Source: Hyphomicrobiales bacterium (lineage in GTDB: Bacteria; Pseudomonadota; Alphaproteobacteria; Rhizobiales; Rhizobiaceae). From it: DNA of 64,000 nt. The notes under the pieces are model-generated. The model had not been told where the DNA came from. It ran no database searches and worked only from the letters and a program-made list of their open reading frames with translations. Where the stretch lies: positions 1-64,000 of the forward strand of contig RXJA01000058.1 in NCBI GenBank assembly GCA_003963455.1, read 5' to 3'. The position numbers and the translations under genes were made by a program. Below, piece by piece: positions 17,331-26,343 of this stretch; positions within the stretch are counted from its first letter, which is position 1; every line of letters begins with the position of its first letter.

Positions 17331-18836
17331 ATGCGCCGCATGCAAGGGACCCGCATAGCCTTCGGCCCGTTCGTACTCGATCCGGGCATTGGGACGCTCC
17401 TTAAGGGGGAGATACCGATTGCTGTTGGTCATCGCGGGCTGACGCTGCTTGCTGCGCTTACGGCGCGGCCCGGCGAGATCATGACCAAGGCCGAACTGAT
17501 GGACGCTGCCTGGCCGGGCACTGCCGTTGAGGAAGGCAACCTTACCGTCCAAATAGCTACACTGAGAAAGGTTCTGGGGCTGAATGACAACGGCGGTGAG
17601 TGGATCGCCACGGTGCCTCGCGTCGGCTACCGCTTCAACGGGACTGTCGAGCCGCTGGCCAGCACATCCTCCAAACCGGTGTCGTCCGGCAAGCCATCGA
17701 TCGCGGTGCTGCCTTTTGCCAATCCGGGCGGTGACCAGGACCAGCAGTATCTCAGCGATGGCATAACCGAGGATATAATCACGGAACTGGCGAGGTTTCG
17801 ATCTCTCCTCGTTATCGCCCGAAACTCATCTTTTCAGTTTCGCCATCGGGCACCGGACATTGGCGAAGTCCATCGCAAACTCGGAGTTCGCTATCTCGTC
17901 GAAGGCAGCATACGAAAGATTGGTGATCGCATCCGGATCACCACGCAATTGATTGATGCTCCCTCCGGCATGCACCTATGGGCCCAACGGTACGACCGGG
18001 CTCTCAACGACATCTTTGCATTGCAAGACGAAGTTGCGGCTCTGATCGCCTCGATGGTCGAAGGCCAGGCGGAGGCAGACACGGCGAGCCGGTCCAGACG
18101 AAAGCGTCCGGCCGATTGGGATGCGTACGACTACTACCTGCAGGGTCGCGCGTACTTTCATCGCTATGAAATGGACAAGTCAGAGCCCCTATTCGTCCGG
18201 TGCGTCGAGCTCGATCCGACATTCGCTCAAGGCCATGCCTTCCTCGCACAGGCCCTTGTGGGCAGATTCTGGTACGACAATGATCCGCGGACGCTTCAGA
18301 AGGCCTGGAACTCGGCTCAAACGGCGCTCTCTCTCGACAGGAGCGATGGTGTCTGTCACCAGAGCATGGGGTTGGTGCTTACGCACATGCGCCAGCATGG
18401 GGATGCGGGAACCCATTTCGAGCAAGCACGTTCGCTGAACCCGCTGGACGTGAACATAGCAGGCGATTGTGCAAGCTGGCTCAACTACGGTGGCCGGGCT
18501 GAGACGGCGCTCCAAGTGCTCGAAAGTGCGCTGCTGCGCGACCCGCTACCCCCGATATGGTTCTGGGAGGTGAAGGGCAGTTCCCTGTTCCTGCTTGGAA
18601 GGTACTCGGAAGCCGTCGCTTCGTATCAGAAGGCCGGCGACCACTTCTTCATTCATGCCTTCCTCGCAGCTTCATACGCACATTTGGGTGAGATGGAGAA
18701 GGCGCGAGCTGAAGTCGAAGAAGCCTTGACAAGAAAAAGCGACCTGACGTGCCGGCTGATTTCAGGTCTCCCGTTCGCCGACCAAGTCGACCTCGAACGG
18801 TTTACCTCGGGCTTCAGAGAGGCCGGCTTTCCCTGA
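17331..18836 (+). CDS. Winged-helix regulator with TolB-like and TPR region
   Basis: A 501-residue protein. Residues about 8-105 form an OmpR/PhoB-type winged helix (FGPFVLDPGIGTLLKGE, LMDAAWPGTAVEEGNLTVQI, WIATVPRVGYRF). Residues about 120-240 are a TolB/adenylate-cyclase-associated segment (PSIAVLPFANPGGDQDQQYL, YLVEGSIRKIGDRIRIT, FALQDEVAALIA). The rest holds TPR-like repeats (DPTFAQGHAFLAQAL, GRYSEAVASYQKAG). Rhizobia carry many such proteins, some fused to cyclase domains; there is no cyclase or phospho-acceptor domain here. Its target is unknown. An ATG nine bases downstream (17340) is an alternative start. Confidence 0.85.
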   Translation: MRRMQGTRIAFGPFVLDPGIGTLLKGEIPIAVGHRGLTLLAALTARPGEIMTKAELMDAAWPGTAVEEGNLTVQIATLRKVLGLNDNGGEWIATVPRVGYRFNGTVEPLASTSSKPVSSGKPSIAVLPFANPGGDQDQQYLSDGITEDIITELARFRSLLVIARNSSFQFRHRAPDIGEVHRKLGVRYLVEGSIRKIGDRIRITTQLIDAPSGMHLWAQRYDRALNDIFALQDEVAALIASMVEGQAEADTASRSRRKRPADWDAYDYYLQGRAYFHRYEMDKSEPLFVRCVELDPTFAQGHAFLAQALVGRFWYDNDPRTLQKAWNSAQTALSLDRSDGVCHQSMGLVLTHMRQHGDAGTHFEQARSLNPLDVNIAGDCASWLNYGGRAETALQVLESALLRDPLPPIWFWEVKGSSLFLLGRYSEAVASYQKAGDHFFIHAFLAASYAHLGEMEKARAEVEEALTRKSDLTCRLISGLPFADQVDLERFTSGFREAGFP

Positions 18837-18922
18837 GGAATACGCAACGCACAACGAACAGCTGAAAGGCTGCCTGGGGCATCGCCGTTACAAGTCACCT
18901 TCATTCGGGCCCGCGGGAGTGA

Positions 18923-19822
18923 TCAAGGAAGCGGGAGCGGTACATCACTCAAGGTCCGCAGGTAGGCAATGAGGTCCACCCGCTTGTTCTCGTCCTTCAA
19001 ACCCGGGAAAGACATGTCCGTGCCGGGCAGAGTGAGCGCGGGATTTGAGATGAAGAGATTGAGATCCTCAAAGGTCCAGTTGCCGCCAGCATCTTTCAGA
19101 GCCGACGAATACTGGACATCGCTTTGTGCACCTTTCCGCCGCCCGACGATGCCCCAAAGGTTGACCTTTTTGGGCACCCTGACGCTTGGGGAAAGATGAC
19201 AGGCCACGCAGGTGCTGTCGAAAATGTCCTTGCCCGCTTGGACGTTTGCCGATGCAAGGCGGGGTGAAATCGGCGCTATCGCCGGTTGTGCGGCGCCATG
19301 GCTGCGCAAATACGCGGCTACGTCCTCGCGGCCCCCGATCTTGGCCAGATGTATGGGGGGACTTCCATTCGACGTCAGCGCGTTAACATCCGCTCCGGCT
19401 TCTACAAGATAGATGACGCACTGGAGGCAGCCATTTTCGGCAGCCACGTGTAGCGGCGTCTGCGCTTTCGCTACCTGATTTGGATCGGCTCCATTGTCGA
19501 GCAGCAACTTGACGATGCCAGCATGCCCGCCCTTGTTGGCGGCGTAGAGCGGCGTTCTTTGCCAACTGACGGGCAGGGCAACGTCCGCCCCATGCTTGAT
19601 TAGAAGTTCTGCCAGCTCCACATTCCCGGCTTCGCTGGCAATATAAAGCGCTGTGACGCCATCGATTTCGTTGACATCGACGCCCTTGTCCAAGGCGGCA
19701 GCCACCGCTGCCACGTCGCCATTCTTGACCAGATCACCCAAGCTGCTCGCTTGCGCCGGCAGCGCCAGAAGCCAAAGGGCGCACGAAGCCAGTAGCAGCC
19801 AAATGCGTCGCCGCTCGATCAT
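18923..19822 (-). CDS. Secreted ankyrin-repeat protein fused to a class I cytochrome c
   Basis: A 299-residue exported protein. A signal peptide (about residues 1-25, ending LPAQASS) is followed by four or five ankyrin repeats (GVTALYIASEAGNVELAELL, RTPLYAANKGGHAGIVKLLL, QTPLHVAAENGCLQCVIYLV, SPPIHLAKIGGREDVAAYLR). A cytochrome c domain then carries the haem site CVACH at 205-209 and the likely axial methionine in LPGTDMSF (residue 270). It should be periplasmic and electron-carrying. The chosen ATG has AAGGAGGATACA before it. Neighbours give no hint of its partner oxidase or dehydrogenase. Confidence 0.88.
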   Translation of the reverse strand: MIERRRIWLLLASCALWLLALPAQASSLGDLVKNGDVAAVAAALDKGVDVNEIDGVTALYIASEAGNVELAELLIKHGADVALPVSWQRTPLYAANKGGHAGIVKLLLDNGADPNQVAKAQTPLHVAAENGCLQCVIYLVEAGADVNALTSNGSPPIHLAKIGGREDVAAYLRSHGAAQPAIAPISPRLASANVQAGKDIFDSTCVACHLSPSVRVPKKVNLWGIVGRRKGAQSDVQYSSALKDAGGNWTFEDLNLFISNPALTLPGTDMSFPGLKDENKRVDLIAYLRTLSDVPLPLP

Positions 19823-20072
19823 TGTATCCTCCTTGAGGCTACTCCTCCCGGGCAAGATTGACCTGTAGTCTAACCGACAATGGAGATTTAGTACATGCTA
19901 ATGTTCCGGTTGGCATCGCGACCTGGCCGCAATGTGAGGTTAGAATGCGCTCTTTGGCAAAATAGTCATTTTAGGCAGCCGCGGAGCTGACAGGTCACTT
20001 ACGACAGTCGCTGAGACCAGTGGCGGCGCCGCACTGGCGGGAGACGCTCACGCGCTAGCTGAATGGACCGGC

Positions 20073-20475
20073 GTGCCGCTTCGTCTCGTGGTTGTGACGG
20101 TTGCCGCGGTCTCCGCCGTGGTCACGCAATTCGTCATTCACAACAGAGGGCCGCTGCCGGAAATCGACCTGCAGAACATCATCAAGCCGAAGCCGGTATC
20201 CATCGCCGGCGTCGCATCGGTCATCGACGGCGACACGATCGAGGTCCACGGTCTGCGGATCCGCTTCAATGGCATCGACGCGCCTGAGAGCAAGCAATAT
20301 TGCAACGACGCCAGGGGCTTCGAATACCCGTACCGTGCGGCCGGCGATCGGCCGAAGCACCGAACAAGTTCCTTGCCGCATCGAGGCCAGTCCAGTGCAC
20401 CTTCGTAGCCTGGGATACCGCTTTGTCGGCGACTGCCAGCGCGCTGACGGCGCAACTGCCGAGTTATGCGATCGG
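20073..20475 (+). pseudogene. Membrane-anchored thermonuclease (SNase-like), frameshifted
   Basis: Starting at a GTG, an N-terminal membrane segment (LVVVTVAAVSAVVTQFVI) leads to the SNase core GVASVIDGDTIEVHGLRIRF and NGIDAPESKQYCND. After FEYP the phase changes: CGRRSAEAPNKFLAASRPVQ is readable in a second frame, and YRFVGDCQRADGATAEL in a third. The C-terminal catalytic part is not recoverable. Two frameshifts, so a pseudogene. Confidence 0.8.
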
Positions 20476-20543
20476 AACGAAAATGACCTATCAGCGTTCT
20501 ATGCGTCGTTGCTAATAACCATTCGCCAAAGGGAGGGTCGGCG

Positions 20544-22037
20544 GTGCAATTGAGCGGGGGCAGCGAGAAACTCACAGACAGATTGGACGAACTCAGCGCG
20601 CTTTACGTGCTGACAGATCGACTGTACCGGGCAAAGACGAGCCACGAAGCTTTTGAAGCCGGTCTGGATGCCATTCGTGACGGTCTAGGGTGCCATCGCG
20701 CTTCCATGTTGCTGTTCGATGATGCAGGCATCATGCGCTTCGTAGCTTGGCGCGGCTTGTCCGACCGGTACAGAAAGGCGCTTGAGGGGCACTCGCCTTG
20801 GGTTGTGGGCGAACGCAACCCTGATGCCATCTTTGTTTCGCACATTGCTGAAACGGATGAAGCTCCCGCCGTTAAAGAAATCATTGCCGATGAAGGCATC
20901 ATTGGCTTGGCGTTCATTCCATTGACAGTCCAAGGCGAAGTGGTGGGAAAATTCATGACCTACTACGAACACAGGCATTCGTTTGTCAGCCACGAGATCG
21001 ATCTCGCTACGACAATTGCCAGACAGATCGGGTTTTATCTTGAGCGGACGCGGGCAGAAGAGGCCCGAAGAGTCGCCGAAGAAGAATTGCGAGGATCCGA
21101 GCAACAGTTTCGCCTTATGTCGGAACATGCTCCGGTGATGATCTGGACCTGCGACGCGTTGGGCAAATGCACAAATCTGAACATCATGCTTAGGGAGTTC
21201 TGGGGCGTCGAGACCGAGGATATCCCGACGTTCAATTGGCACCCAACCATTCATCCCGACGACGCAGCCGATATCGGGGCTCGCATGACGCAAGCATTGG
21301 CAACACAATCGGGCGTCACGGTTCAGGGTCGCTACAGAAATTGCAAAGGGGAGTATCGCGTTCTACTCACAACTGCTTGTCCTCACTTCTCCCCTAGTGG
21401 TGTTTTTCGCGGGTTGATCGGGGTAAATGTGGACGTCACACAAAGAGAGCTGCTGATGGCTGAGCTCAACCATCGTGTGAAGAACACTCTGGCGGTCGTC
21501 CAGGGTATAGCTCATCAGACGTTCAGGGGAACGAGTGCCACTGATGCTCATGCCGCGTTCGAAGGCCGTCTCATGGCCCTTTCGGCAGCGCACAACATCC
21601 TTACGCAGACCAATTGGGAACATGCATCGTTGGACCAATTGGTTTGCAACAGCCTTCAGATTCGCGGTGCGTTCTCCAACCGTTTTTCGACAACTGGACC
21701 TGCAATTCTATTGCAGCCCAACCAAGCTCTTTCGCTAGCACTTGCCTTCCATGAATTGCTGACCAACGCTGTAAAATACGGCGCCCTTTCCAACGAGACC
21801 GGCAAAATTTCCGTCGAGTGGTTTCGCATTGCCGAACCCAAGCCAAGGCTCAAGCTGGTATGGAGCGAGCTAGGTGGCCCCACAGTCTCATCTCCGGCCA
21901 GGCGAGGCTTTGGCTCCCGCCTCCTTGAGCGGGGCTTAGCCGCCGATCTCGAGGCGGAGGTCGCGATGGATTTCCAACCTCAGGGCCTCGTCTGCAGAAT
22001 CGATGCGCCCTTGGCAGAGGGGAGTCTCCCCCAATGA
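20544..22037 (+). CDS. HWE-family sensor histidine kinase (GAF-PAS)
   Basis: A 497-residue cytoplasmic kinase: GAF domain (about 15-170), PAS domain (185-300, EHAPVMIWTCDALGKC), then an HWE transmitter with the phospho-accepting histidine H310 in ELNHRVKN, the N-box HELLTNAVKYGALS near 403-416 and the W-x-E motif in LVWSELGGP. HWE kinases are frequent in rhizobia, and GAF-PAS inputs often sense light or redox, but no chromophore cysteine is evident. The start is GTG with GGGAGGG upstream. It overlaps the receiver gene by four bases, so the two are a cognate pair. Confidence 0.92.
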   Translation: MQLSGGSEKLTDRLDELSALYVLTDRLYRAKTSHEAFEAGLDAIRDGLGCHRASMLLFDDAGIMRFVAWRGLSDRYRKALEGHSPWVVGERNPDAIFVSHIAETDEAPAVKEIIADEGIIGLAFIPLTVQGEVVGKFMTYYEHRHSFVSHEIDLATTIARQIGFYLERTRAEEARRVAEEELRGSEQQFRLMSEHAPVMIWTCDALGKCTNLNIMLREFWGVETEDIPTFNWHPTIHPDDAADIGARMTQALATQSGVTVQGRYRNCKGEYRVLLTTACPHFSPSGVFRGLIGVNVDVTQRELLMAELNHRVKNTLAVVQGIAHQTFRGTSATDAHAAFEGRLMALSAAHNILTQTNWEHASLDQLVCNSLQIRGAFSNRFSTTGPAILLQPNQALSLALAFHELLTNAVKYGALSNETGKISVEWFRIAEPKPRLKLVWSELGGPTVSSPARRGFGSRLLERGLAADLEAEVAMDFQPQGLVCRIDAPLAEGSLPQ

Positions 22038-22426
22038 CAACGTTGTCAGGCCGACGCGTGCTCATCGTCGAGGACGAATCCCTAATCGCCATGTTGGCCG
22101 AGGATTTTTTGATTGAACTCGGGGTCACTGTTGTTGGGCCCGCCACCACCATCGACGGCGCAATCGCGATAATCGAGACCCAAGAAATCGACGCGGCTGT
22201 TTTGGATCTGAATATACGTGGAGAGCGAAGCGACCGCGTTGCCGATGCTCTACGGCTTCGGGGCATCCCAATTATATGCGCCACCGGATATGGTGAGGGT
22301 GCGTCAGACTTCGCGAGAGGATCGGCTATTATCGCCAAACCCTATTCCAAGGAGAAGTTAGACAGCTCGTTGCGGTTTGCTCTCTCGGATGAGCGAGGCG
22401 ACCAAACCCTTCCGCATGTGACTTGA
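22034..22426 (+). CDS. Single-domain response regulator
   Basis: A 130-residue receiver domain without an output domain. The acidic pocket is VEDES near residue 12, the phospho-acceptor aspartate is in AAVLDLNIRG (about residue 57), and the conserved lysine is in IIAKPYS (about 104). It is translationally coupled to the HWE kinase (ATGA). Single-domain receivers paired with HWE kinases usually relay phosphate or act by protein contact. Confidence 0.92.
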   Translation: MTTLSGRRVLIVEDESLIAMLAEDFLIELGVTVVGPATTIDGAIAIIETQEIDAAVLDLNIRGERSDRVADALRLRGIPIICATGYGEGASDFARGSAIIAKPYSKEKLDSSLRFALSDERGDQTLPHVT

Positions 22427-23075
22427 GCATTTTTCCTTAAGCCGAAGCCGACTACGAGCGTGTAAATGCATGCGTAGGCTAGGGCCGTACGCTAATCGAG
22501 ATCTTAACCTGGCTGGGCGTTCCCAGGTCTGCTTTGGGAGAGCGCCGAAATGGTCTTAACGCGCGACTGAGAGGCGCGAAGCTTGGCCTGCTGTCGTTCG
22601 CTCAGCGGGAGATAAATCGGCTTCGAGTCATTAATTTCGGTTGGCAAATTCGCCTGACAACCAGTGTAAAATGGGTTTCACGAGACCACGTCGGCGAAGT
22701 TGCTCGACCAGGGGAGACGGGCAGCGACAGGTTGCGGGAGGACGCAACCATTAAAACTCGTGGACGCAGAAAAGACCGCTTGGTTGGGGCTGATCTGCGC
22801 CATTTGGCATCGCCAGTTGAAATGATTGCTGGGCAGTGCAACTATCTTCACTTGCTCTTTCGCGCAGCAGCCTGAGCGTACCATTCTGGCAAAGGTTGGG
22901 GGCGGCGTTCGAATCGCCCACCATGACAGTATCGAACCTGAAGCAGATCGAGTGACCCTTCTGGGTTGGGCCGTCATCGGTCATGCCTTCAGACCGGCAA
23001 GCGCAAGGCAGTCCATTAGTTTGTGGGCGTCCTTGGGTTCACAAAGCGTGAGCGTGTAGTCGGGCATCACATTGT
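22427..23075. other. Gene-free stretch
   Basis: Overlapping short frames on both strands show no domain or ribosome site that I trust. A small hairpin (ACCTGG at 22507 with CCAGGT at 22523) has no T run. The T-loop-like GTTCGAATC at 22909 does not belong to a tRNA that I can fold. Confidence 0.4.
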
Positions 23076-23540
23076 TCAGGATTCAGATTGGGTGCGACAA
23101 TAGCTAGATGGTGAACAGCCTGCTTGGCTTCCTTCGCATTTAGGGGATGCTGCTGCGGATTCAGCCCAGACGATGCCCGCACGCAAGTGAGTTGGCTTCT
23201 TCAATGCTACAGTTTTGGCAACGCTTAGTGCTTCCGCATGCTCGCCTCTGAGGAATCGGGCGCTTGTTACGCTGTTCTCCCACCAGTAGTTGACCGGGTA
23301 GCGCGGGTCGAGCTGAAGGGCGAGACCGCATGTCTCGATAGCCTCTTTCGTTCGCCCCAGCGCATCGAGATAGTCCGCCTTGTCGGCTAAGAGAAGTGAA
23401 TCGTTGGGGTTAAGCGAAATTCCTGCATCACACGCGTACAGGGCCTCCTCCAGCCGACCGGCCTCCGCCAACGCAAACGCCATTGTCCAGTGAGCGCACT
23501 CGTCGTATGGCGCATCACACTGCGCGAATGAAATCGCGGC
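23076..23540 (-). pseudogene. TPR C-terminal fragment of a cyclase/regulator-type protein
   Basis: The frame carries two or three TPR units (CAHWTMAFALAEAGRLEEAL, NPNDSLLLADKADYLDALGR, LQLDPRYPVNYWWENSV) like the C-terminus of rhizobial adenylate cyclase-TPR or winged-helix-TPR proteins. There is no N-terminal domain, and the family match fades after AGIVWAESAAA. It appears to be an orphan 3' piece; the frame's own ATG at 23570 lies within the next gene's end. Confidence 0.55.
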
Positions 23541-23566
23541 GAGCCAACATCGAGTGGACATCCGTG

Positions 23567-24187
23567 TCACTCAGCCTGCTGCAGCCTATGTCGGCCCTCG
23601 GCCCAGGCAAAGGCCTCCTCAAGCCTGTCGTCACCCCAGAAGGTCTCGCCGTCCACAACGAAGGCCGGAGAGCCGAAGATGCCGTAGCCCCGCGCCGCAT
23701 CGGTCTCGGCCTTGAGTCGCTGATGAGCGGAAGGCGCGTTGGCCGCGGCGACCACAGCGTCCACGTCCTTTCCGAGCGGCGGCAACACATGCTCGAGATG
23801 GGCGCGATCGCCCAGCGCCATTCCTTCCAGATACCAGGCCTTGAAACTCGCCAGTGTGTAGGCTTCGCACCAGCCGCCCTCCGCCGCCACCATAGCGACA
23901 CGGTGGGCGAGAAGATCGGCATCGGTCGGCCAGATCGGTGCCTTGACGAAGGGCACCTCATGGGTCGCCGCCCGCCGCGCCACGTCGCGCCAAATGTAGG
24001 AGACCTTCGCAACCTGGGTACGTAGCGCTATGTTGTTTTCGGCCATGACGGTCCGGACATTGAAAGGCCGCCACCGCACGGCAATACCCGCCTGCCTTGC
24101 CATCGCTCCAATGCGCATCACCGAAAGGTAGGCATAGCCGCTGCCCAAGAAGTAAAAGAAGTCGAACTGCCTCACGTCGCCCTCCAT
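23567..24187 (-). CDS. DsbA-fold 2-hydroxychromene-2-carboxylate isomerase-like protein
   Basis: A 206-residue protein of the GST-kappa/HCCA-isomerase group of the thioredoxin-like DsbA superfamily. Visible features are FDFFYFLGSGYAYLSVMRIG at the start with the active-site serine region (SGYAY), VRWRPFNVRTVMAENN and the late cis-proline loop GYGIFGSPAFVVDGETFWG. Members act glutathione-dependently in naphthalene-type aromatic degradation or in unknown detoxification. It lies 67 bases downstream of an FAD-dependent oxidoreductase gene on the same strand, so the two may share a pathway. Confidence 0.85.
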   Translation of the reverse strand: MEGDVRQFDFFYFLGSGYAYLSVMRIGAMARQAGIAVRWRPFNVRTVMAENNIALRTQVAKVSYIWRDVARRAATHEVPFVKAPIWPTDADLLAHRVAMVAAEGGWCEAYTLASFKAWYLEGMALGDRAHLEHVLPPLGKDVDAVVAAANAPSAHQRLKAETDAARGYGIFGSPAFVVDGETFWGDDRLEEAFAWAEGRHRLQQAE

Positions 24188-24254
24188 TGGTTTGTGTGAG
24201 AGAACGCGGCGCCAGCGATCGGTCGCTGCCTATTTGACTTCCCCGCCGACGATT

Positions 24255-25529
24255 TCATATCTCCCCGAAATAGCGAGCACGCGCCTGGTCGTCCGACGGC
24301 GCCTCCGGCCCCAGCCCTAGCGCGTCCGGAACGCGCGTCGGATCGCGGGCAAACAGCGCAAATGCGTGGTTACGTCGCTTCTCGGCGGCATCTCCACGAT
24401 CGAACAGCAAGGCCGTCTGCATGGCCTCCAGTCGCCGCATCCGCCCGTAGAAGTCGTCATGGTCTGTGGCATAGGTCTCCGCTGCCGATCTCCAATCGGA
24501 GCTCTCCAGCAATCGGTGCCTTAGCAGTCGCACATCCCGAAGTGTCCTCGACAAGCCTCTGCCCCAGGCAGGGTCAGTGGCGGCCGCTGAGTCGCCAACC
24601 AGAACAACTCCATCTCGGTATGGGGCCTCGACCCAACGGTGCGACCCGTCGAAGCTGGCGAACGGACCAACTTGTTGTGCCCTATCGAACCAATGGCCGG
24701 GAGCGCCGACCTCCTTCAGCTGCCGTATCATCTCATCGACCGAATGGCGGCCGGACAGCCGCTTCGGCAGAACATCTTTGTGATAGATGAGATAAATTCG
24801 GTTGCGTCTGGGCGCGATGCGCATGGCGATTACCATTCTCCCGCCCGCGGGATCGTAGAAGAGATTGACAGTGTTCGCCGTCGGCCTCGCCTCGCGTGCG
24901 AGGAACTCCGAGCAATTAATGTCGCCCTCCAGAACCATGCCCGCCGTTACCAGTTGCTCAGGGTCGTGCAATACCTGGAAGCCGAGATGCGACCGCAGCC
25001 GTGAATCCCGTCCGTCCGCTAGAACGATAAGGCGTGCAGAGAAATCTCTGGTGTCGCCTCCTATACGAAGCCGTGGCAGATCTCCAAATGTCACCCCGGA
25101 GACCGCGTTCCCGCGCCTCACCTCGGTCCCGAGCGTTTCGGCACGTTTCAGGAGGACAGCCTGCATCTCGGCATGTGGAAATGTCGCGCAGCAGGTGGCA
25201 GCCGGAGTCGTCGCAAGCAGATCGCGCACTACGGGCGCTGAGCCATTTGTGAAACTTGAAAAGTATGCTGCCTCAATGGCGCAGCTCTCAAGAAGCAGAT
25301 CATAGATACCCAAGCGCTTCGCCTCGAGACTTCCCCAGGGCATCAACACCTCGCCGCGGATTCGGTCTCTGAACTCTTCTTGGTGCTCGACGATGAGAAT
25401 CCTGAGGCCGTGGCCCGCAAGGGCGATGGCAAGTGAAGAGCCCGCCAGACCACCGCCGACAATGATCAGGTCGTAGTCAACGACGGCGGCGCAAGACGGG
25501 GGAGTTTTGCCGCTTCTACCTCCTGACAT
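24255..25529 (-). CDS. FAD-dependent oxidoreductase (PHBH-fold monooxygenase type)
   Basis: A 424-residue flavoprotein. The dinucleotide-binding motif is YDLIIVGGGLAGSSLAIALA near residues 19-38, the middle DG motif is LIVLADGRDSRLRSHLG, and the second FAD contact is GVVLVGDSAAATDPAWGRGL. This layout is that of aromatic hydroxylases and geranylgeranyl-reductase-like enzymes; the substrate cannot be deduced. It is followed by the HCCA-isomerase-like gene and has an AT-rich upstream region (25530-25570) suited to a promoter. Confidence 0.85.
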   Translation of the reverse strand: MSGGRSGKTPPSCAAVVDYDLIIVGGGLAGSSLAIALAGHGLRILIVEHQEEFRDRIRGEVLMPWGSLEAKRLGIYDLLLESCAIEAAYFSSFTNGSAPVVRDLLATTPAATCCATFPHAEMQAVLLKRAETLGTEVRRGNAVSGVTFGDLPRLRIGGDTRDFSARLIVLADGRDSRLRSHLGFQVLHDPEQLVTAGMVLEGDINCSEFLAREARPTANTVNLFYDPAGGRMVIAMRIAPRRNRIYLIYHKDVLPKRLSGRHSVDEMIRQLKEVGAPGHWFDRAQQVGPFASFDGSHRWVEAPYRDGVVLVGDSAAATDPAWGRGLSRTLRDVRLLRHRLLESSDWRSAAETYATDHDDFYGRMRRLEAMQTALLFDRGDAAEKRRNHAFALFARDPTRVPDALGLGPEAPSDDQARARYFGEI

Positions 25530-26343
25530 CGCCCCACCGGATAATATTTTACAATGCTAATATACTTACTCCGCGCTGTCCGTGAGTCAAATCCCGCCCT
25601 GCGCGGTCATGCAAAGCAATGCTAGGCGTTCCTAAGGCAGAGGCGAACAGCCCGAGATTCATCGATGTCCGCTATTAAGAATTGACGACTTTAACCCCCC
25701 TGTCTGACATGAGGCGCATTGCAGCCCGGCAGCGTTGGGCCGGCTGCTGACTGTCGGGTTCGGTCGTGCTCGGCGGATAGCAGCCATTCGGCAACCGACC
25801 CCATCCCCGTCGTTCGCGAGCGAACCGCACCATCCCGATCCCTGAAGTTCATGAGGCGGACGACGAACTGGGCTCGAAGTCGGATTGGAACCTGTGCTGC
25901 GGTCAAGGCTTCCGACGTGATGATCGCGGTCGACAACTAGATTATGGACCCTACATGATCCGGTTGGCTCGCGAAGGAACCAATCCTATCGGAAGCGGTT
26001 GTTTTCTCATGGAAATCGCAACACTCCACATCGCAAACGCCAAGACCGGCGAGCCTTTTCGTGAAGCTCGGCTGGCAATGCTGACCCACCGAGCGCTCCA
26101 CCACATCGATATCGCTGACGCCGCGGCAGAGAGGCCGAGCGGTCTGTTGCGGAATTGATCGTCGCCATGCATCAGGCAGTAAGGTCGCCTGTCCGCCGCC
26201 CGGTCTCGTTAGCAGAGCGGAAGCCGAATTAACGTTTCATGCGACCAGATCGCGAGACCGTCGGCATGGGACGGCAAATCGCCATTCTATCGAATTGGCC
26301 TTGCGCGGTGGCGTCTGTAGGGCAGACCAACCCACCCAAACCG
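25530..26343. other. Long intergenic stretch with one doubtful small frame
   Basis: A plus-strand frame at 25955-26158 (67 codons, MIRLAREGTNPIGSGCFLME start) reads smoothly but has no recognisable family and no clear ribosome site. Nothing else is supported. Confidence 0.35.

Noticed and set aside
22880..22925. tRNA-like T-loop GTTCGAATC followed by CCACCA
   Set aside because: The stem around the loop does not pair in the usual five-base way and no acceptor, D or anticodon arm can be folded upstream.
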